A stretch of 64,000 nucleotides of DNA from Andrena cerasifolii (GCF_050908995.1 NC_135128.1:10507114-10571113); one strand, 5' to 3'. Numbered from the stretch's first letter, positions 26,783-40,305 are shown. Numbers and translations: made by a program. Notes: generated by a model from the sequence alone, not told the origin.

Positions 26783-26790
26783 TATATATA
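26783..26790 (+). promoter_or_regulatory. Possible TATA box
   Basis: TATATATA within GTTTTATATATACGC, in otherwise GC-rich DNA, 69 bp upstream of the ATG of the candidate exon at 26859. A start site about 30 bp downstream would leave a short leader of about 45 bp. I see no convincing arthropod initiator (TCAGT) at the expected place, so this is weak. Confidence 0.25.
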
Positions 26791-26858
26791 CGCTCGGCTA
26801 CCCCGCGTCGACGCCAACCACCCCCTCGACATCTGTGCGCTCGCGTGTTCGATGGACA

Positions 26859-26993
26859 ATGCCGCTCGGGTATCTCCGTAATGTCTTACTCTTAATGGTC
26901 CTCCTGCAATCACGCTCGCTCTTCGGAGGGTTGCGTTCGGGTGCACATGCAAAGCTTCGTTCGCCATCTAATGCAGCTGGTGACGTGTTTCAG
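26859..26993 (+). CDS. Candidate first coding exon, secreted protein (hypothetical)
   Basis: From the ATG at 26859 the frame gives 45 codons and ends exactly at a consensus splice donor, CAG|GTAGGA (GT at 26994), in phase 0. The peptide starts MPLGYLRN, then has a hydrophobic core VLLLMVLL, then a polar stretch to GAHA and KLRSPS. This is the layout of a signal peptide with a plausible cleavage after AHA. A TATA-like box lies upstream at 26783. If not spliced, the frame runs on 15 more codons into an acidic tail (DEEELEEEL) and stops at about 27041, giving a 60-residue product. Against it: the frame is also open upstream of the ATG, another ATG (26852) precedes it out of frame, and I found no matching second exon. 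I do not recognise the protein; a prohormone or other secreted protein is possible. Confidence 0.25.
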
Positions 26994-27815
26994 GTAGGAA
27001 AACTGCACGAGGATGAAGAAGAACTGGAAGAAGAATTGTAAAAGAAATTGCGTGTGAAGACTACAAGGATTTGTTATAGGTCCATTCTCTTCGAGAATCC
27101 CAGAAGAAACACTACTGCTTTTCACTGTAGGTAACTTCCGCCGCCCTGGGTAAAACTGATTTTTGCCGCCCCTCACAGTTAATTACAAATAATTATTTTA
27201 AAATATAATTTTTTGACAGTGAATACAATTTTTTTTTGTAAGTGTTTGTTGAATAACAAAACCCTTTTGTTTCAAGCCTGCTGGCCCCCTTGCCCTTCCC
27301 AATTGGGCCCTGTATACTACCTATACTATTAAACTGCAGCTTCGATTACCGAAAAATTTCGCCGTTACGTGAAATTACCAACGTCCTCGATATCCAAGCT
27401 TATCCAAGTGGTTCAACGATCGGCGATTCTTGGGTAACGGTAACGAAGCGATAGATCCCGGCAGAATCAGAGCGTTCCAGGCGAATATTAGAAAGTTATT
27501 GTGTCTTTATCTTTGACGATCGATGTGTATCAACGTGTGTGCCCGGCTGGCTGTGTACGTGGATACGTGTGCACGTACGGTTTATATTGTACAGGCCGTT
27601 CGAGTCGAACGGTGCCGCGCGCCGCAGAGTTATCGACATTCCCGATTGGACAAAAATCCCGAGCCGGGCCCCGTGACTCAGAACTGGAAGCACTTTACGA
27701 GACGGGGAGCCCGGCGTCACGTTTCGCGAATAAGGAGCAATAAATTACGCGGTATCGGTAATCGGCGGCCCGCACAAAACCCCATACGCGGCCTCCTTCT
27801 GCCCCCTTCGAGCCG

Positions 27816-27827
27816 CCCCCCCCCCCC
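27816..27827. repeat. Poly-C run
   Basis: Twelve consecutive C inside a C-rich tract. Length is uncertain because homopolymers are error-prone. Confidence 0.9.
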
Positions 27828-28308
27828 TCGTCGCCATTTTCTTCCCATGCACCACGTGTGCGCGCCGCCGCCGACCGTGATTTCGCGCCAATCAACCTGA
27901 AACCCCGCCATTCCATGGAAATAAATCCTTGGCCGCGGAACACCCGGTAAATGAAACGTTCCTCTGACGGATGAATTAGAGCAGGGAATGATTTAGCGAT
28001 ACGCGGAGCTAACGGGGCACGATGGTGTTGACGTTTCGGGGCTGGTAGCTGGGTAATTAAACGACCGAGAGGTCTATCAGTTATCCTTCTTCGGTGGCTG
28101 GTTGGGTAACGGGCTTTAGTTCCTGGTTACCGTGGAATCTCCTTTAAGGGAGTTCTCAGTTAGTTTTAGTTGGATCTTGTCTGAGGGGTTGCAGGGAGAT
28201 TTTGCAAGTGTCCCGTAAGGAGACGAATATTTTTCTGCGGCTCCAACGGCTGTAAAGGTGCAAATCCACGATGAGACAAAGGTATCGCGTTTCACGTGAC
28301 ACTTTAAT

Positions 28309-28682
28309 CTCATGAGTAGGGATTGCAAACCGGTAAATCGGTAAATCGGTTTGAAGTTTTTTTTTCACTGATAACGTAGGAGATATCGACGGAATTATTC
28401 GCTACATATATGCGTTACATTGTTATACTTACAATTTTTACCGGTAATTCGATAAATGATGCATTTCTCGTGATTTTAGAGGTAAATATCGAGAAATACG
28501 TAATTTATCCAATTACCGGTGAAAATGATGTATTTTTCGCTATTTGCCGGTAAAAATTGTATGTACAGCAATGTAGCGCATATATATAGCGCATAATTCC
28601 GTAGATATCTACTAATTTATCAGTGAAAAAAAAACTTCAAACCGATTTATTGATTTACCGGTTTGCAATCCCTACTCATGAG
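28309..28682. mobile_element. hAT-type MITE with exact 8-bp duplication
   Basis: Terminal repeats TAGGGATTGCAAACCGG (from 28317) and CCGGTTTGCAATCCCTA (to 28674) are perfect complements over 17 bp. The element is flanked by an identical 8-bp sequence CTCATGAG at 28309-28316 and 28675-28682. An 8-bp duplication with a TAGGG-type end is the signature of the hAT superfamily. The 358-bp body is AT-rich and largely self-complementary: TTCACTGATAA, GATATC and CTACATATATGCG parts pair with their counterparts about 300 bp away. There is no transposase frame, so it is a non-autonomous copy. The intact duplication suggests a fairly recent insertion. Confidence 0.9.
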
Positions 28683-30100
28683 ACAATTATCTCATCATTT
28701 TATTAGTTTCACGAGACAAGCTTCATGATGTATTTTGAAAAATCTCTCGCAGCTATTTCCATCATTTACATTTAATTGCTGCTAAGATTTTTGGCTCATG
28801 GTAGAAAAGTCCAACGTAAAATCTCACCGTGGATTCGCGCCTTGAGTGGTTATACCTACTTATTAAGATTACTCGTTGAAATGTCATGTTACCTTTGCAT
28901 AATCTCCCTCCAATGTCATTTGCCACAATCGACGCACCTATTCACTCAGAACAGATCCACCTACGAACAGAGCATGCACGTAAAAGTCCTCTAGAATCCC
29001 CGACAGCCAGCCAATATTTCCTCTCGCCGGTCCACAAGTTAGGCTACCCGGAGGTAGTGGCAGAGGCGAGAGGTTAAACTCGACCAGGGGATTATGATCT
29101 ACATCAGAACCCGGGCAGAAATCGTTCGTATTCAGCGGCAGTGAATCACGAGCAGCCGAGTGCCGCCACGGGGCAACGGAGTCGCGGACAAAGGGGGAGG
29201 CAACAGGGGTCGAGGTGCAAGAAGCACGCAGGACTATGGTGCGGCGGCGTATGGTTTATGGCGTGCGTGCCACTGTGCCCGATAATTGATAGCCACGCGA
29301 CGGATTTCGTCGAGCTTTCGCCATCGATAAGAGCTCCTCTCTCTCTAGTTTCCCGCTTCTCGTGCATTGAACGCCACGGAGGAAGATAAAGGACAAGGCA
29401 GCCGAGCCCGGAGCCCGGAGAACTACCTGGTGGAAGGAAGAGGGAGGAGGTTCCGCCGGGTTCAGGGCCTTCCATCGACGGCCAGGGACCGCTCTTCTGA
29501 CTGTAATAACTCGCTACACCCATCCAGATACTATCTCGACAAATAGCAATGCCTACCGATCGTCTACCGGTCCCTCGCGTACCCTCCGATACTCCTACGG
29601 CCGGGATTTCGCATGCCGTCGCTCCACCGTCACGCTTTCCTGCATTACACCGCTCTCGTCGACGTGTCGCGGATGCACACCGCGCTCTGGCATGTACGCG
29701 CAACGCTTGGGTTACGTAAAACCTGTACGCAGATTGTTTTCTGCCGATCAGAGAGCCACGCTTTATTGGACGGCTCGCGGTGCCTCCTCGGGCTCGTCTG
29801 CTTTTCCACTGGCCGGGGATCGAGGGGATCAAACGTTAATGGAGGAATTATACGCGTGCACGCGGAATTCGGAAGTAGTGGGACCATTATTTCGCGTGCA
29901 AGAACACTGCGGTTTAACTGACTCTGTTTCATCGTTCAAAGCGTAGGCACACTGAGTCCCACTCAATGAAACTCCAGCTGTTACGGGATTATACCTCAGC
30001 AGGACCAATTTTATTCCGTACAAAAAGTGTTCGAAGGAAGGAAAGAATTAAGAAAGAGTTTCAGGCAAGTAATTTCTGTATCAGACACTTATTTCTCAAC
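28683..30100. other. Gene-free stretch
   Basis: No supportable gene. The minus-strand open frame at about 29146-29832 (228 codons) overlaps other open frames, is rich in Arg, Gly and Ser, and matches no family I recognise. I treat it as chance. Confidence 0.4.
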
Positions 30101-30406
30101 CAGGGGCGGGTTTGGAGATTTGGCACCCCTAGGCTAACAAGTGTCTGCCGCAATTTCCGCGAATCATCAAATATTTTAATTTAAAACAGTCGAGACGATT
30201 TTAAAATTAATTCAGTATGGCAACTCACATATGAGTTATTGCTAATTCGCTACACGAAAGAAAGTGAATTGTGTTTAAAGTTATTTCAAGCCTCCGTGTT
30301 TAAACCTTTTCCAATTTCCTTCGTTCCGAAAATTCCACCCTCCAAAATTTGCCGCTCCCCAAAATTTGGCTGCAGTCTTCTTATCCTATACTCAAATCCG
30401 CCCCTG
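30101..30406. mobile_element. hAT-like MITE (CAGGGGCGG ends)
   Basis: The left end CAGGGGCGGGTTTGGAG (30101) and right end CTCAAATCCGCCCCTG (to 30406) are imperfect inverted repeats; the outer 9 bp are exact and an internal indel or mismatch lies in the following GTTTG/CAAAT part. The flanks TTCTCAAC (30093-30100) and TCTCACAT (30407-30414) share TCTCA out of register, so a target duplication is only tentative. CAGGGGC-type ends are common in hAT elements. The body holds fragments such as GGCACCCCTAGGCTAAC and no coding frame. Confidence 0.65.
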
Positions 30407-33400
30407 TCTCACATACCATATATGTATTTCACATTCTTTCAACGTTTCATTGCGCCCGATGTAATTCGAAGTATGCGTGTCCCGAAGTTAAAACGAAATA
30501 AATCTCGCCAGCCGCGCGAAACTCTTCAGCCGCGCGTGTTATTTACAGCGCGGGGCATGCCAAGTATTCCCGGACCTCGCTTTCTAAAATCGACTAATTC
30601 CGATCTGAACGGTCGATCGGATTACAGGAATAAAACGCAGTATTTTGTCAGTTATCGCGGCTGAAAGCCAGCCCCGGTAACGGCGCCTGTGCGTTTACGC
30701 AGCCACGTGTGGGCACCGGGCAACGGAGCCGCGGTTGGCGCCACGGTGACCATCGATCCGCTTGGAAACCGATAATTTACCATTGCGTGCAAATGGTAAT
30801 AAAGACAATAATATCGTATCGCAACGTTCGTATATATCGTCGTTGCTCCATTGTGAGCCGCGAGGTAAACGGCCAGTTTCTCGATTCTCCGCGCTGGCCG
30901 TTATCGATAAACGTCCCTGCATCGGCGACGTTGGATGCCGAGCGAGAAACGTTTGACAGCCGACTGTTGAGAGCGGAGAACGAGTTTATGCTGATTTATC
31001 AACTGGACGCACGTCGACGGGAACATTGACGGGAGATAGAAACGCTTCCATTCGAATCTCGCGGTGGTGAACGACACTAAAAGTCATTCTTAAATGGATG
31101 ATTCCTGTCCCGGGGATTAAGTTACGGGCGGGCACTGTCGCGCTCGCGTTGTACAACGTCCCTTCCATTAACTCTGTCAAAAAGGCACGGTAATTTCGTG
31201 GAATGCCTGCCTCTGGAGCCGCAGAAAAATCGGCAACCTTTTAAACTCTGATCCACAAAGAGCCTCGTTCGTATCTCCACCCTCTCGCAACGGCTGTCCC
31301 AGCTGAAGGAAGCAGAGGCAACGGGAATACAAGCCCGCCGGCTTGATTTAGTGACGTCGCCGAGTGGCCCGTGTAACGAGGCAGAGAAATGATTAATTTC
31401 ACGGTAATTACCGGTTAGTTGGTTAAAACTACCCGGCCCGTTGAGAGGAAGGTTTCCAAGGCGCTCGAGATTTGTGCGTCTGGACGGTGCGACGTATAAT
31501 TCAACTGCTCCGTGGCTGCATCGCTGCAAACAGGCGGAGCCTCCGAAAAAATAACAGGTCGTCGCGTTAATAATCCAACAGACACGCTCTGCATCCGACT
31601 TTCCAGGAGAAACTACGCTGGCTCTTCAATCGCTTGCGCCAGAACGTCACGCTTCATCATCCCCCGCGACATTGCCAAGAAGAGATGCCTCTCCGACTCG
31701 CGAGCTCCACTTCTCTGCTGCCTGACGCGTCGGAGACACAGGGGAGCCAAACCGGGGAAACTGTAAATTCCACCAAGTGGGTAGCGGGAAGTCGTGGACA
31801 GAGGTGGACAAGAGTGGGCAGCTCGAGTATCAAGCGACTGCGATTCATCACGGACCCGCGAACACGGTAACGCGTTATAAGTCTCTCTTCGCAATGATAT
31901 CCATCACGAGGAGCCAGTCCGTCTGTAAATTTTTCTTCCCCCCTGCTGTCTGTTAGTTATGCAAACGACGCCGCGGAACGAGCGTAGAGAAAGGTAATTA
32001 CACGCGGCGCCGATCGCTCGCCGTACCTTTTAACGCCCGGAGACTATACGCGGATGCCCGAAGCAGGTGCGAAGCCCCACGACCCGGCGACCGTCGTGGG
32101 AGTCCGCGATCCTCGAGATTTTCACGATCCTGCTGCGACCAGAGGTGCCCGTGAATTTTCCGGCCCATTGTTCGCGGGGAGCCGCGAAAATCGACGACCA
32201 CCTTTCCCACAATGTACTCGAACCTAGGCGGGACTGTCTTTCCCACAGGTGAGTCTGCGAATTGCCCCCGTCGCTGCTAACCCGTGGACCGAAAACACAT
32301 GCTGCCCCCTAGCCTGCGTCGTCCCCCTAGAGGGGCTAGACTCTGCAGTGCACCGGGAATCGTGTCTTCGTGGCAGGTCGCGTACGCAACGTTCTATGCA
32401 ATCTGTTTGAAAAATACGCCCATTACCAGGTGTAATTTTTCCCCGTGTAATGGAGCACGTGTAATTTTCCCCCTGCTATTCGGCCATGATGGAGCAATTT
32501 GCGGGCAGGTAGTGCTCTCGCCGCGGAGGATAGATACGGATCACCGCGATACCGTGTCATTACATCTTATTACGACAGTCGGTGTAATAAATAACGCGCA
32601 TTTTATTGAATTCAGAACAATATAATTACGCGCCGGCCGAGGCGCAGCTAGAACGTGTGTTTAGCGAGCTTAAGCGGGTTTCGAAACGCAAGGCACTCGA
32701 CATCCGCGAGCGTCGTGAAGTGCAGATTTATACGAGTGGCTGGAAAAAGCAGGTTAACGATGCAACGCAGGGACTTTCTTCGGGTTCCCAATATCCTTCG
32801 AAGCCTGAAGAGTTTGCAAAAAAACATTGCATAATTTCAGGAACATCGCTCCTCTCATATTCCACCTACCAACTCATCCTTTCATCAATTCCCAGCTTTA
32901 AACTTTCACGTTCACCACAAATCTTGAGACATTAAAATTCAACGGCATTCCTCCACCCGTTTCCAACTCATCCGACACTCAAAGGTTTCCATCACCCTTC
33001 ACCCTTCACCCTCAAAACTCCTCTCCACTCCGAAACACTCTGCTACATCCATCGTTAGTGTCTGTTACGCGAAACACCTATTTCCATCTAAATGTGTGGT
33101 CGCCGCAGCTAACGAGGACGTTCCTCTAATCGGAAGAAGCGCCGTAACTGGCGCGCAGATAGACCGCTGGAGGAGCGCCGTTCTCTCGGCTCATGACGCT
33201 CGATCAGCCGCTGATTTGCAGACAATAGTTCTGAAAAAGGGTATGGCCGGTCTCGTGCCACCACAATGGACACGTGACTATCGCGTGCTGCGGATGACAG
33301 TTGACTCCGCGCGACACGTGACAGGACAAACGAGGAGACGAGCTGCGCCGAGCCTTCGGGAGCAAATTATATCGCTGAAAACGTCAGGAACAGAGGTGCT

Positions 33401-36400
33401 CGCTTGCCGAGCAGATCGCTTGCACGATTGCGGGGTAGACGTTTCTGTTCGCAATGCTGGATGCGTTTTATGTAACCTCTCCGCATCAACCCTGCAGAAT
33501 TGCAAGTGGGTAGGAGGAATCTGGCAATGCGGGGTTATAAAAAGGTGGATGTCCTTTTCATCCTTCGTTGCATGGCTGTTGAGACCCAGAACGCTTGTTC
33601 AGTTGTAATTCTATCGAAGGACTTAGCGATCTGAATCGTTTCCTTCTGCACGTATCGCGCTCATTGCGGCTCTTTCGGTTCGTTAACCTCAGCTCTAAAT
33701 TCTAGTAAATCTTCGATTCGTGGTATAGCGAAAATTTATCACGGGATCTCGTCGAAACCCGCGAACTCAGTTTCCCAACGTGTCAGCAGCAACGTGACAG
33801 TGGGAATTTGATAAAGCAGACCGCGACGCTTGCGAAACGTCGGCGAAAAGTGTTAACCCGCCGCGGCCATCTGGTATCGCCAGCCCAGGACACTCGAGTC
33901 TCTCACGCGTTACAAGCGCGAACATTCCGCGAAACGAATTCCACTGCCAATCGCGGGGATATTTCTCACGTCGCCCGTCGTTCTCCACAATCAAGGATAA
34001 TAACCAGCATATTTCTGGAAAATCATTCTTCAATATCCCCCGTCATTCCATCGCGCGACCATCGCGCGCTCTGTGCGCCACGGTCGCTCTCGCGCCGCGC
34101 AGATCCTATCTATCGAGAGCAACGAGCGTGACTTTCGAATTTTCCCGTAAATATTCTAATTTGATTTACGACACCGTAAACAGCCGCTGCGGATCGTTAC
34201 TATAAATTATCGGGGGAGTAAACGCGCGACGCCGTAACGGTTCTGCTTCCGATGGAAAGGATCGCTGCTCCGATTGATCCTCCGCGTTGCTCGCGGACGG
34301 CGCGAATGCACAGACCGTATCTTATCGCGACAGATCGTCGTACGAAAGAGGAGCTACAGCCCTGTCGCCGTCCAGGCGGCGTTACACCGTGTCCGGAACC
34401 TGTAACACGCGGCTGGGCGTCGAATTTTTAATTGATACGGCTTCATTAGCCGCAAGTTACACGCTGACAGTAGCTTCGCGCGGTTGTCTCGCTACGCGCG
34501 GACGTTGCACCCGTTTTAATGGGGCCTCCTCGAAATTTCTCGTTTCAATATCGATACTATATTAGCCCAAGAGTTGTGGGATAGGTACTAGTGGTGTGGT
34601 TAATTAATTCGGATGAGGATCCAATTTATTAAGATGCACTGGTCTAGGTTGAAATGATTGATGGTGTCGCATAGATTGTCACTTGAATTTGTCACTTGAT
34701 TGTGGTATTTTAGGGGGTGGTTTGGAGGATGAGATAACGGGGAGGGGAGTGGATGAGACTTTTTATTATTTGCAGAGAAAGATTTAGAATTTTTTTTATT
34801 ATTTAGAAGTAAAGCTTCCAGATGATTGAATTGCAGTGGTTAAATTAATTAAAAGGCCCTTCGGGCTAATTGATTGTACAGGTCTAAAGAGTTAGAGTTG
34901 CCAACACTTTCGTCTTCCGTTAAGGTGAGTTTATTGGTACAGCGGTATCGTGTTCGCAGGCTTTCTTAATTCCCCAGTTCGTGCTATCTCCCTCTTACGA
35001 TTTTCCGATCGTGTACCGATGCATGTTGCACGGCGATCGTTATAAGATCGATAGCAGCACACGTAACCGAGGCTAATTAACCCGATAACATGACCCAGTT
35101 AGCGGCTGTCGGCCCTTTTCCAATGTGTTGCACGGCGCCTCGTACTCGCACGTTCACTCTCGAGCATGCAGTCGCGCTTACGCTTGTGGCGGAGCCTTGT
35201 AACGCAACAAAATTTCATTCGGCAATTCCAGCACTTCGTCGAATCTCAGTGTTGGTATAGAAGAAGCAATCGAAGGGTGTAAAGTGAAATATCTTCAGTG
35301 GTAGCCTCGTTGGTATAGAAATAAATTTCTTTTCCAGATGGAGGCACTTTTAATCCCTCGAATGGGATAGCATTCTCGTTTATCCTTATGGGAACACGTA
35401 TCGTTTAAAGGAATTTAGAAGCACAAGTGTACACGCGGCTTAACCCGTTGGAAACCCCACCCCCTATTCGTTTCATAGAGGTCCATCGACGGTGGTAACG
35501 CGCACATAGAAACCGGCAGCGGTGCTGGACAGCCACTAACGAGCTGAATTAATTTATGCTCATTGAATTCTGTTCTGGCAGAACCGCTTTTCGAGAAGTC
35601 ATAATAAGAGCACCGCGGGGCATTTCGATTATTTAGTGCCTACCCCGTCACGCTCCTTTTTATTCTTCCTCCTCTTCTTCTCCTACACGAAACGATGAAC
35701 GCAGAGAGAGACAGAGAGAGAGAGGGAGAGAGAGAGGCAGAAAGGGACCTCTGTTAGTTTCTTTGGTGGATTTCCCCGACGCGATCCAATCATCTTTCGA
35801 CGACGTCGCTGGGAGGATATTTCACGAGAATTCTATCTGGCGGTACGTCTGATTTATGTGACCAGAAAAAAACTGATAATATCCAGAGCTCGCGGCTGTG
35901 CCTGGCAATCACCATTTACGTATCGATCCTCGTTATCCTTTGACCGAGCAGGTGGAGATCGAGTGACACGAAATGATATGAAATCTACTTGAACAGTGGG
36001 AGCTGGGATCTTGATATTTAGGTGAAATTGAAAGTGGAAATTTTTAATAATATTAATAATCTTTTATTAACGGAAATAAGTTCCACTTGTACAGGGAAAA
36101 AACGGCATTAAAGCCCTTAAACCTAAAGTCACGACATCACAGATACCTGGCAAACTAATAAATTGGGGACATTGAGTATTTTGCTCCTCTTAACGCCATC
36201 TTAATTTTCGATTTAAACATGCGCAGGGAATCGGTGAAAATGTCAGCATTTAAGGCCAGCCGGTTGGCAGTGTTGCAAACTCTATTCACTGGATCAGTCT
36301 CCGCCAGAAATTTTATTGACTTCCCTAAGAGCCCGAGGCTGGTTTCATGGACATTTTCTCCAAGGATCCTGGGGTACCTGAGCTATAGCACTCTATGTAG

Positions 36401-39400
36401 TCTTGAAACCTTGCACGAGTTCTTTAATTGCAACAGCAATGCTTCAACTTTATAGATGTTTCACAAGTAGACTTTTAACACCCCCCTTCCCTAGCACACC
36501 ACCATTTCTCCACTTAAGATATTAACTGAATAATGAATTCTACTATTTCCCACTGTATAACTACTATAACTACCGCAGCAACAGTAAGAATAGCGCTACA
36601 GCTACAAAAGTAGAGTATGAAAAATTTATGATTCTCAGAGAATCGTATCAACGCTCCCTTTCTCCCACGGAAAATCTCTGCCAGGACTCAGTCGCGCACA
36701 AAGCCCCCCCAGCGTCCACTGTCCACTGCCCCGAGATTCAATCTGTGAATCCTGACCTGACGTTTTCCCACTGGCGTGGCCACTTGATAAAAACACGTGT
36801 CGATTCGATTCGTGTCAAGGATCACGTGGAGATATCAAGCCCATCGGGAGACACTTGGGTTCCCACAGGCCCATTCGCTCGCATAAATCCAGGCTCATAC
36901 GAGCGCTAGCATATTGCCGTTGTTGACAAAGCCCGTAGGGGGTCCACCGGGCCCGTATCATCCCCCAGCGTCGACCAGCAACAGAGCGCCCACCAGTGGC
37001 ATCATCAGCGCGCATCCCCGTGGCCCACCTTCGCAGGGTGGGAAACCGTGACCACCATCTCATTACCGGTTCCCATGGGTACGCGTGCGAGCATGGGGTT
37101 GCGTGTGCCGCAGGTCCTCGATCCTCTAGGGTGCATCGAATTATGTAATTGTGATGGGGTACGCTCGTTCGGCGACCAGCCAGGCACCGTGATCTCGCGT
37201 GTGAACGATTCTCGCCGGTTTCTTATTTCAGGGGGCGGCTGGTAATTGGCATAGCCGGGGAAAAAAACTGCTCTAATGAGACACCATAGTCCTTGATTGA
37301 AACGCAATCCTGACGCATTGTCGCCCCGTTAAAGTCGCCGTCGTGAACGTGGCACTTTGCGACTGGTCCGCGTAACTTCGTGATCGAGGTTCTTGAATTA
37401 AAATTGATTGGAACTCGCCTGATGAAACGGGGCGAAGTAGGAGGAGGAATGGTCCTGCGAAAATAGATAGTCTTGTTCTAGAACAGAACGAATAATCCGT
37501 ACTATGGCACAGGGGTAGAGAATTAAGCGCACACGCCGCCTCGAGGGCGCAACTGCGCCGTTCCACGCGTTCCGATTCGTTCCATTGGCCATTCTTATTT
37601 GGGCAAGGGTCCATCTCGCCTTATCTTCCGTTGCATTGTTTGCTGATAGACCGTAGGCTACCAGGAATCACGTGCGCGTCGGCACGTGGCCAGAAGTGCT
37701 TGGACTCGTATAATTCAATTCTGGCCGCGCGGAACGTGAACGGAGAAGCAAACGGGAGACGGTGAATCCAGCCACCCCCTGAGAACCGTATTTCTGAATG
37801 CATTGTTCGCCTTTATCGCGCTGGAACGTGGCTGTCGGGGGAAGAAGCACGGAAACGAACCGCACATCCGCTATCAGGGATGCACGAGCCTTCTGCACGT
37901 GCATCCGCGGGGATGCATCCGGCCATTTTCACGGGCGTCATGGCCCGTGTCGTTCCGAGGGCACTATCACAGGATTGGGGAGGATTGATGACTTGGGTAC
38001 CCTCCTATCTCTGGTGGAGACGCCAGAAGTGCTTGGATCGTCTAGGGTTGGTCTTTGAGTTAGGAGAATTTAGCTGAAGGGGGTTGAACCTGAACAACTT
38101 GCTGCCGCGAATGCTGCAACTATGAAGAGACCTTGGGAGAAGGGGCTGCTATGGCACCGTTTCTTAAGATTTCAAATTTCTTTTTGAACAGAATACAGCT
38201 TAATTTATACACAACAAGGTGCATATCTTGATTTTTAAATATGGCGGTCCTTTGTATGAAAAAAAAAAATTATAAGTGTGACCCTATTCTCCAACTTGTC
38301 AAGGGTATGTAATCCCTTAAGAAAAGTGGCGCATGTATGTTTCTAAGGCATGCAGCCAAATGTAAAAAATCCCTGAGAATACCTAATGCAGGCTACTTAA
38401 GAAATGGAGTTGCCCCGCACGAACGAGCTTCAATTAGAAGGCGGATGTGGCGTTTTTTCCTCGATCCACGAGGGAGCGTCGGTCGTTATCGGTAACTGTA
38501 ACTGCAGCCTCCAAATTAAAAGGACCGTCCCCCAAGGGCTTGGATTCGATTTCAGGGGCAGTTTGCAGAGCGCCCGGTGTCGCCGCGGCATATGTGCCCT
38601 GTCGCGCTTATTGTGCCCCCGCCTTAAAAGCAATAATGAGCACGGAATCCGTAGTCGCGTGTGGGAAAGGTATACACCGTAGTCCCGTGGGGCTCTCATG
38701 GTGGTTTGACCGACTGTCAAACTTTATTAGCTGGCAGATAGCTCGTGTTACGGGGGAGACGTTGGCATCGCGTGGACGCCGGGCCTTCCTCAAATAGCTC
38801 AGGGCTGATGAGTGCACGGAGGAGGGGAGCACGTACGCGCTTCCTACGAAACGCACGGTGGATGAGTCAAGCGAACCTGCTCTACCCCCTTGCTCCAGGG
38901 GATTCGGGTTGAAACTCTAATTTTATGGCGATTCTGCAGCCCCATCTATAAGTGCGAAGCATGTGTGCAAAGTTTTCCGCATGAATGTATGGACAAGAAT
39001 TGAAGTAACTGGTTTAGACTTCGTTGCGCGAGTTAGTAGACTGTAAAGTATACTGAACTTGTAACGCGGTTGTAATCGATTTTTAAGTTCGTTCATCTGG
39101 TACTTGTTAATTGTTTTTCCACATAAGTCCCGCATCATTGAGTACTTTGATTGAATTCACGTAATTGCTGTTATACTAGGAAAAGGTGCGCACCTATAAG
39201 TATCAAAGATCTTGGATTTTGCCCTTTTCTTATATTTATTTTACTTCATTCGTTAAATCCTTTTTTTCGAGAGATTTACAAGTCACCTAAACGGTGTTTT
39301 GTCACGGTTTTTTTATGAATATTAAACTTTCTACAATACAGAAGGCTTTTGTTGTTCAACAAAAGGCTACAAAAAGGTGTCACTCAGTGTCAAAAGATAT

Positions 39401-40305
39401 ATTTTAAAATAGTTATTTATAATCAAACATAAGGCACGGCAAAAATTATTTTTGCCCAGAGCGGTGGAAGAGCTACATAGATCGAGCCCTGGGAGGAACT
39501 ATCTTTCATAGAGCTGAAGAAAAGAAGACTCCGGTACATTTGACCTATTAAGTATCAAGTAGTCACTTGCAGCTTCTCCAAGAAGCCCATCAAAGTGTAA
39601 CATCAAAAACTCGACCCATTCAGGGCCTAATTGAATGGGAGCTGGAAATTACTCGAAGTTGACGCTCGCGCTGCGGCTAATTGAAACGGGGCGCCGGTTC
39701 GAATCGATTGTCCCCGCGGCAGGCGCGTTTTCCCTCGGTCCAAGGTGGCCTGTGCGCGCAAATGACGCGAGATAAATTCACGTAGGAAAAGGGCGAGCCG
39801 CCGTTGGAACGGGCACTTAGTTCAATCGTCTAGAAATCCTCTATGACGCACATCCGCCGGTGAATCAGATGACGGCGTGCCTCTCGTACGGATCTGCGCG
39901 AGTTTCGCCAGGGTGAGAGAGAACCCCGGCGGCGGAGGGAACGGGAGGGGGGGAGAATAAGAGAGTCAGTCGGCCACTCGTATCAATCGGAAGCTGGTTG
40001 TTCACCACCCCCGGCTCTCCCTTTCCCTCCGCGCGTCTGGGCTGCAGGGTGGCTGATAGATTAACTGCGATTCACTTTGCAGCTCGCACGTACGTGCGTG
40101 CCTCGCGATCGCACGCCGGAAGTCGGTATTGTGAGATCGTTTCATTCAATTCCTTTCACCCGCCCTACCTCTCCCGACAAATAGACGCTTTATCAGAATC
40201 TTTCCGCGCGGTCAAAAGTGGCGCTTCTGCTTGTAAATTCCTTGCGCAGCAGTGGATAATCTGACAAATGCAAAAATTCTTGGTGGAGATCCATTGACCC
40301 ACATT
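30407..40305. other. Long gene-free stretch
   Basis: Nearly 10 kb with no supportable gene and no recognised transposon. Open frames near 33096-33608 and 32606-32935 lack recognisable domains. Local items are a CCCTTCA-type short repeat near 32994-33012, a GA-rich tract at 35702, and AT-rich parts at 34560-34900 and 39160-39430, the latter with a small perfect hairpin (CTTTTGTTG facing CAACAAAAG) at about 39347-39366. A 16-bp phrase, GCCAGAAGTGCTTGGA, occurs twice (about 37689 and 38022). Confidence 0.45.
35702..35738. repeat. (GA)n simple repeat, interrupted
   Basis: GA/AG run with single-base interruptions (one C and one extra G), about 37 bp. Confidence 0.9.

Larger units (their letters stand above)
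26169..28308. other. Mostly gene-free; holds a candidate first exon
   Basis: Apart from the candidate exon at 26859-26993, nothing is supported. About 27120-27310 carries fragments such as GCCGCCCTGGGTAAAACT and TTGCCGCCCCTC that look like a decayed transposon related in style to the CAGTGGCGG family, but no termini are recognisable. A 12-C run lies at 27816-27827. Confidence 0.4.

Noticed and set aside
29146..29832. 228-codon minus-strand open frame
   Set aside because: Overlaps other open frames on both strands, low-information composition, no domain; expected by chance in GC-rich DNA.
39690..39700. GGTTCGAATC, a second tRNA B-box-like sequence
   Set aside because: No cloverleaf around it.
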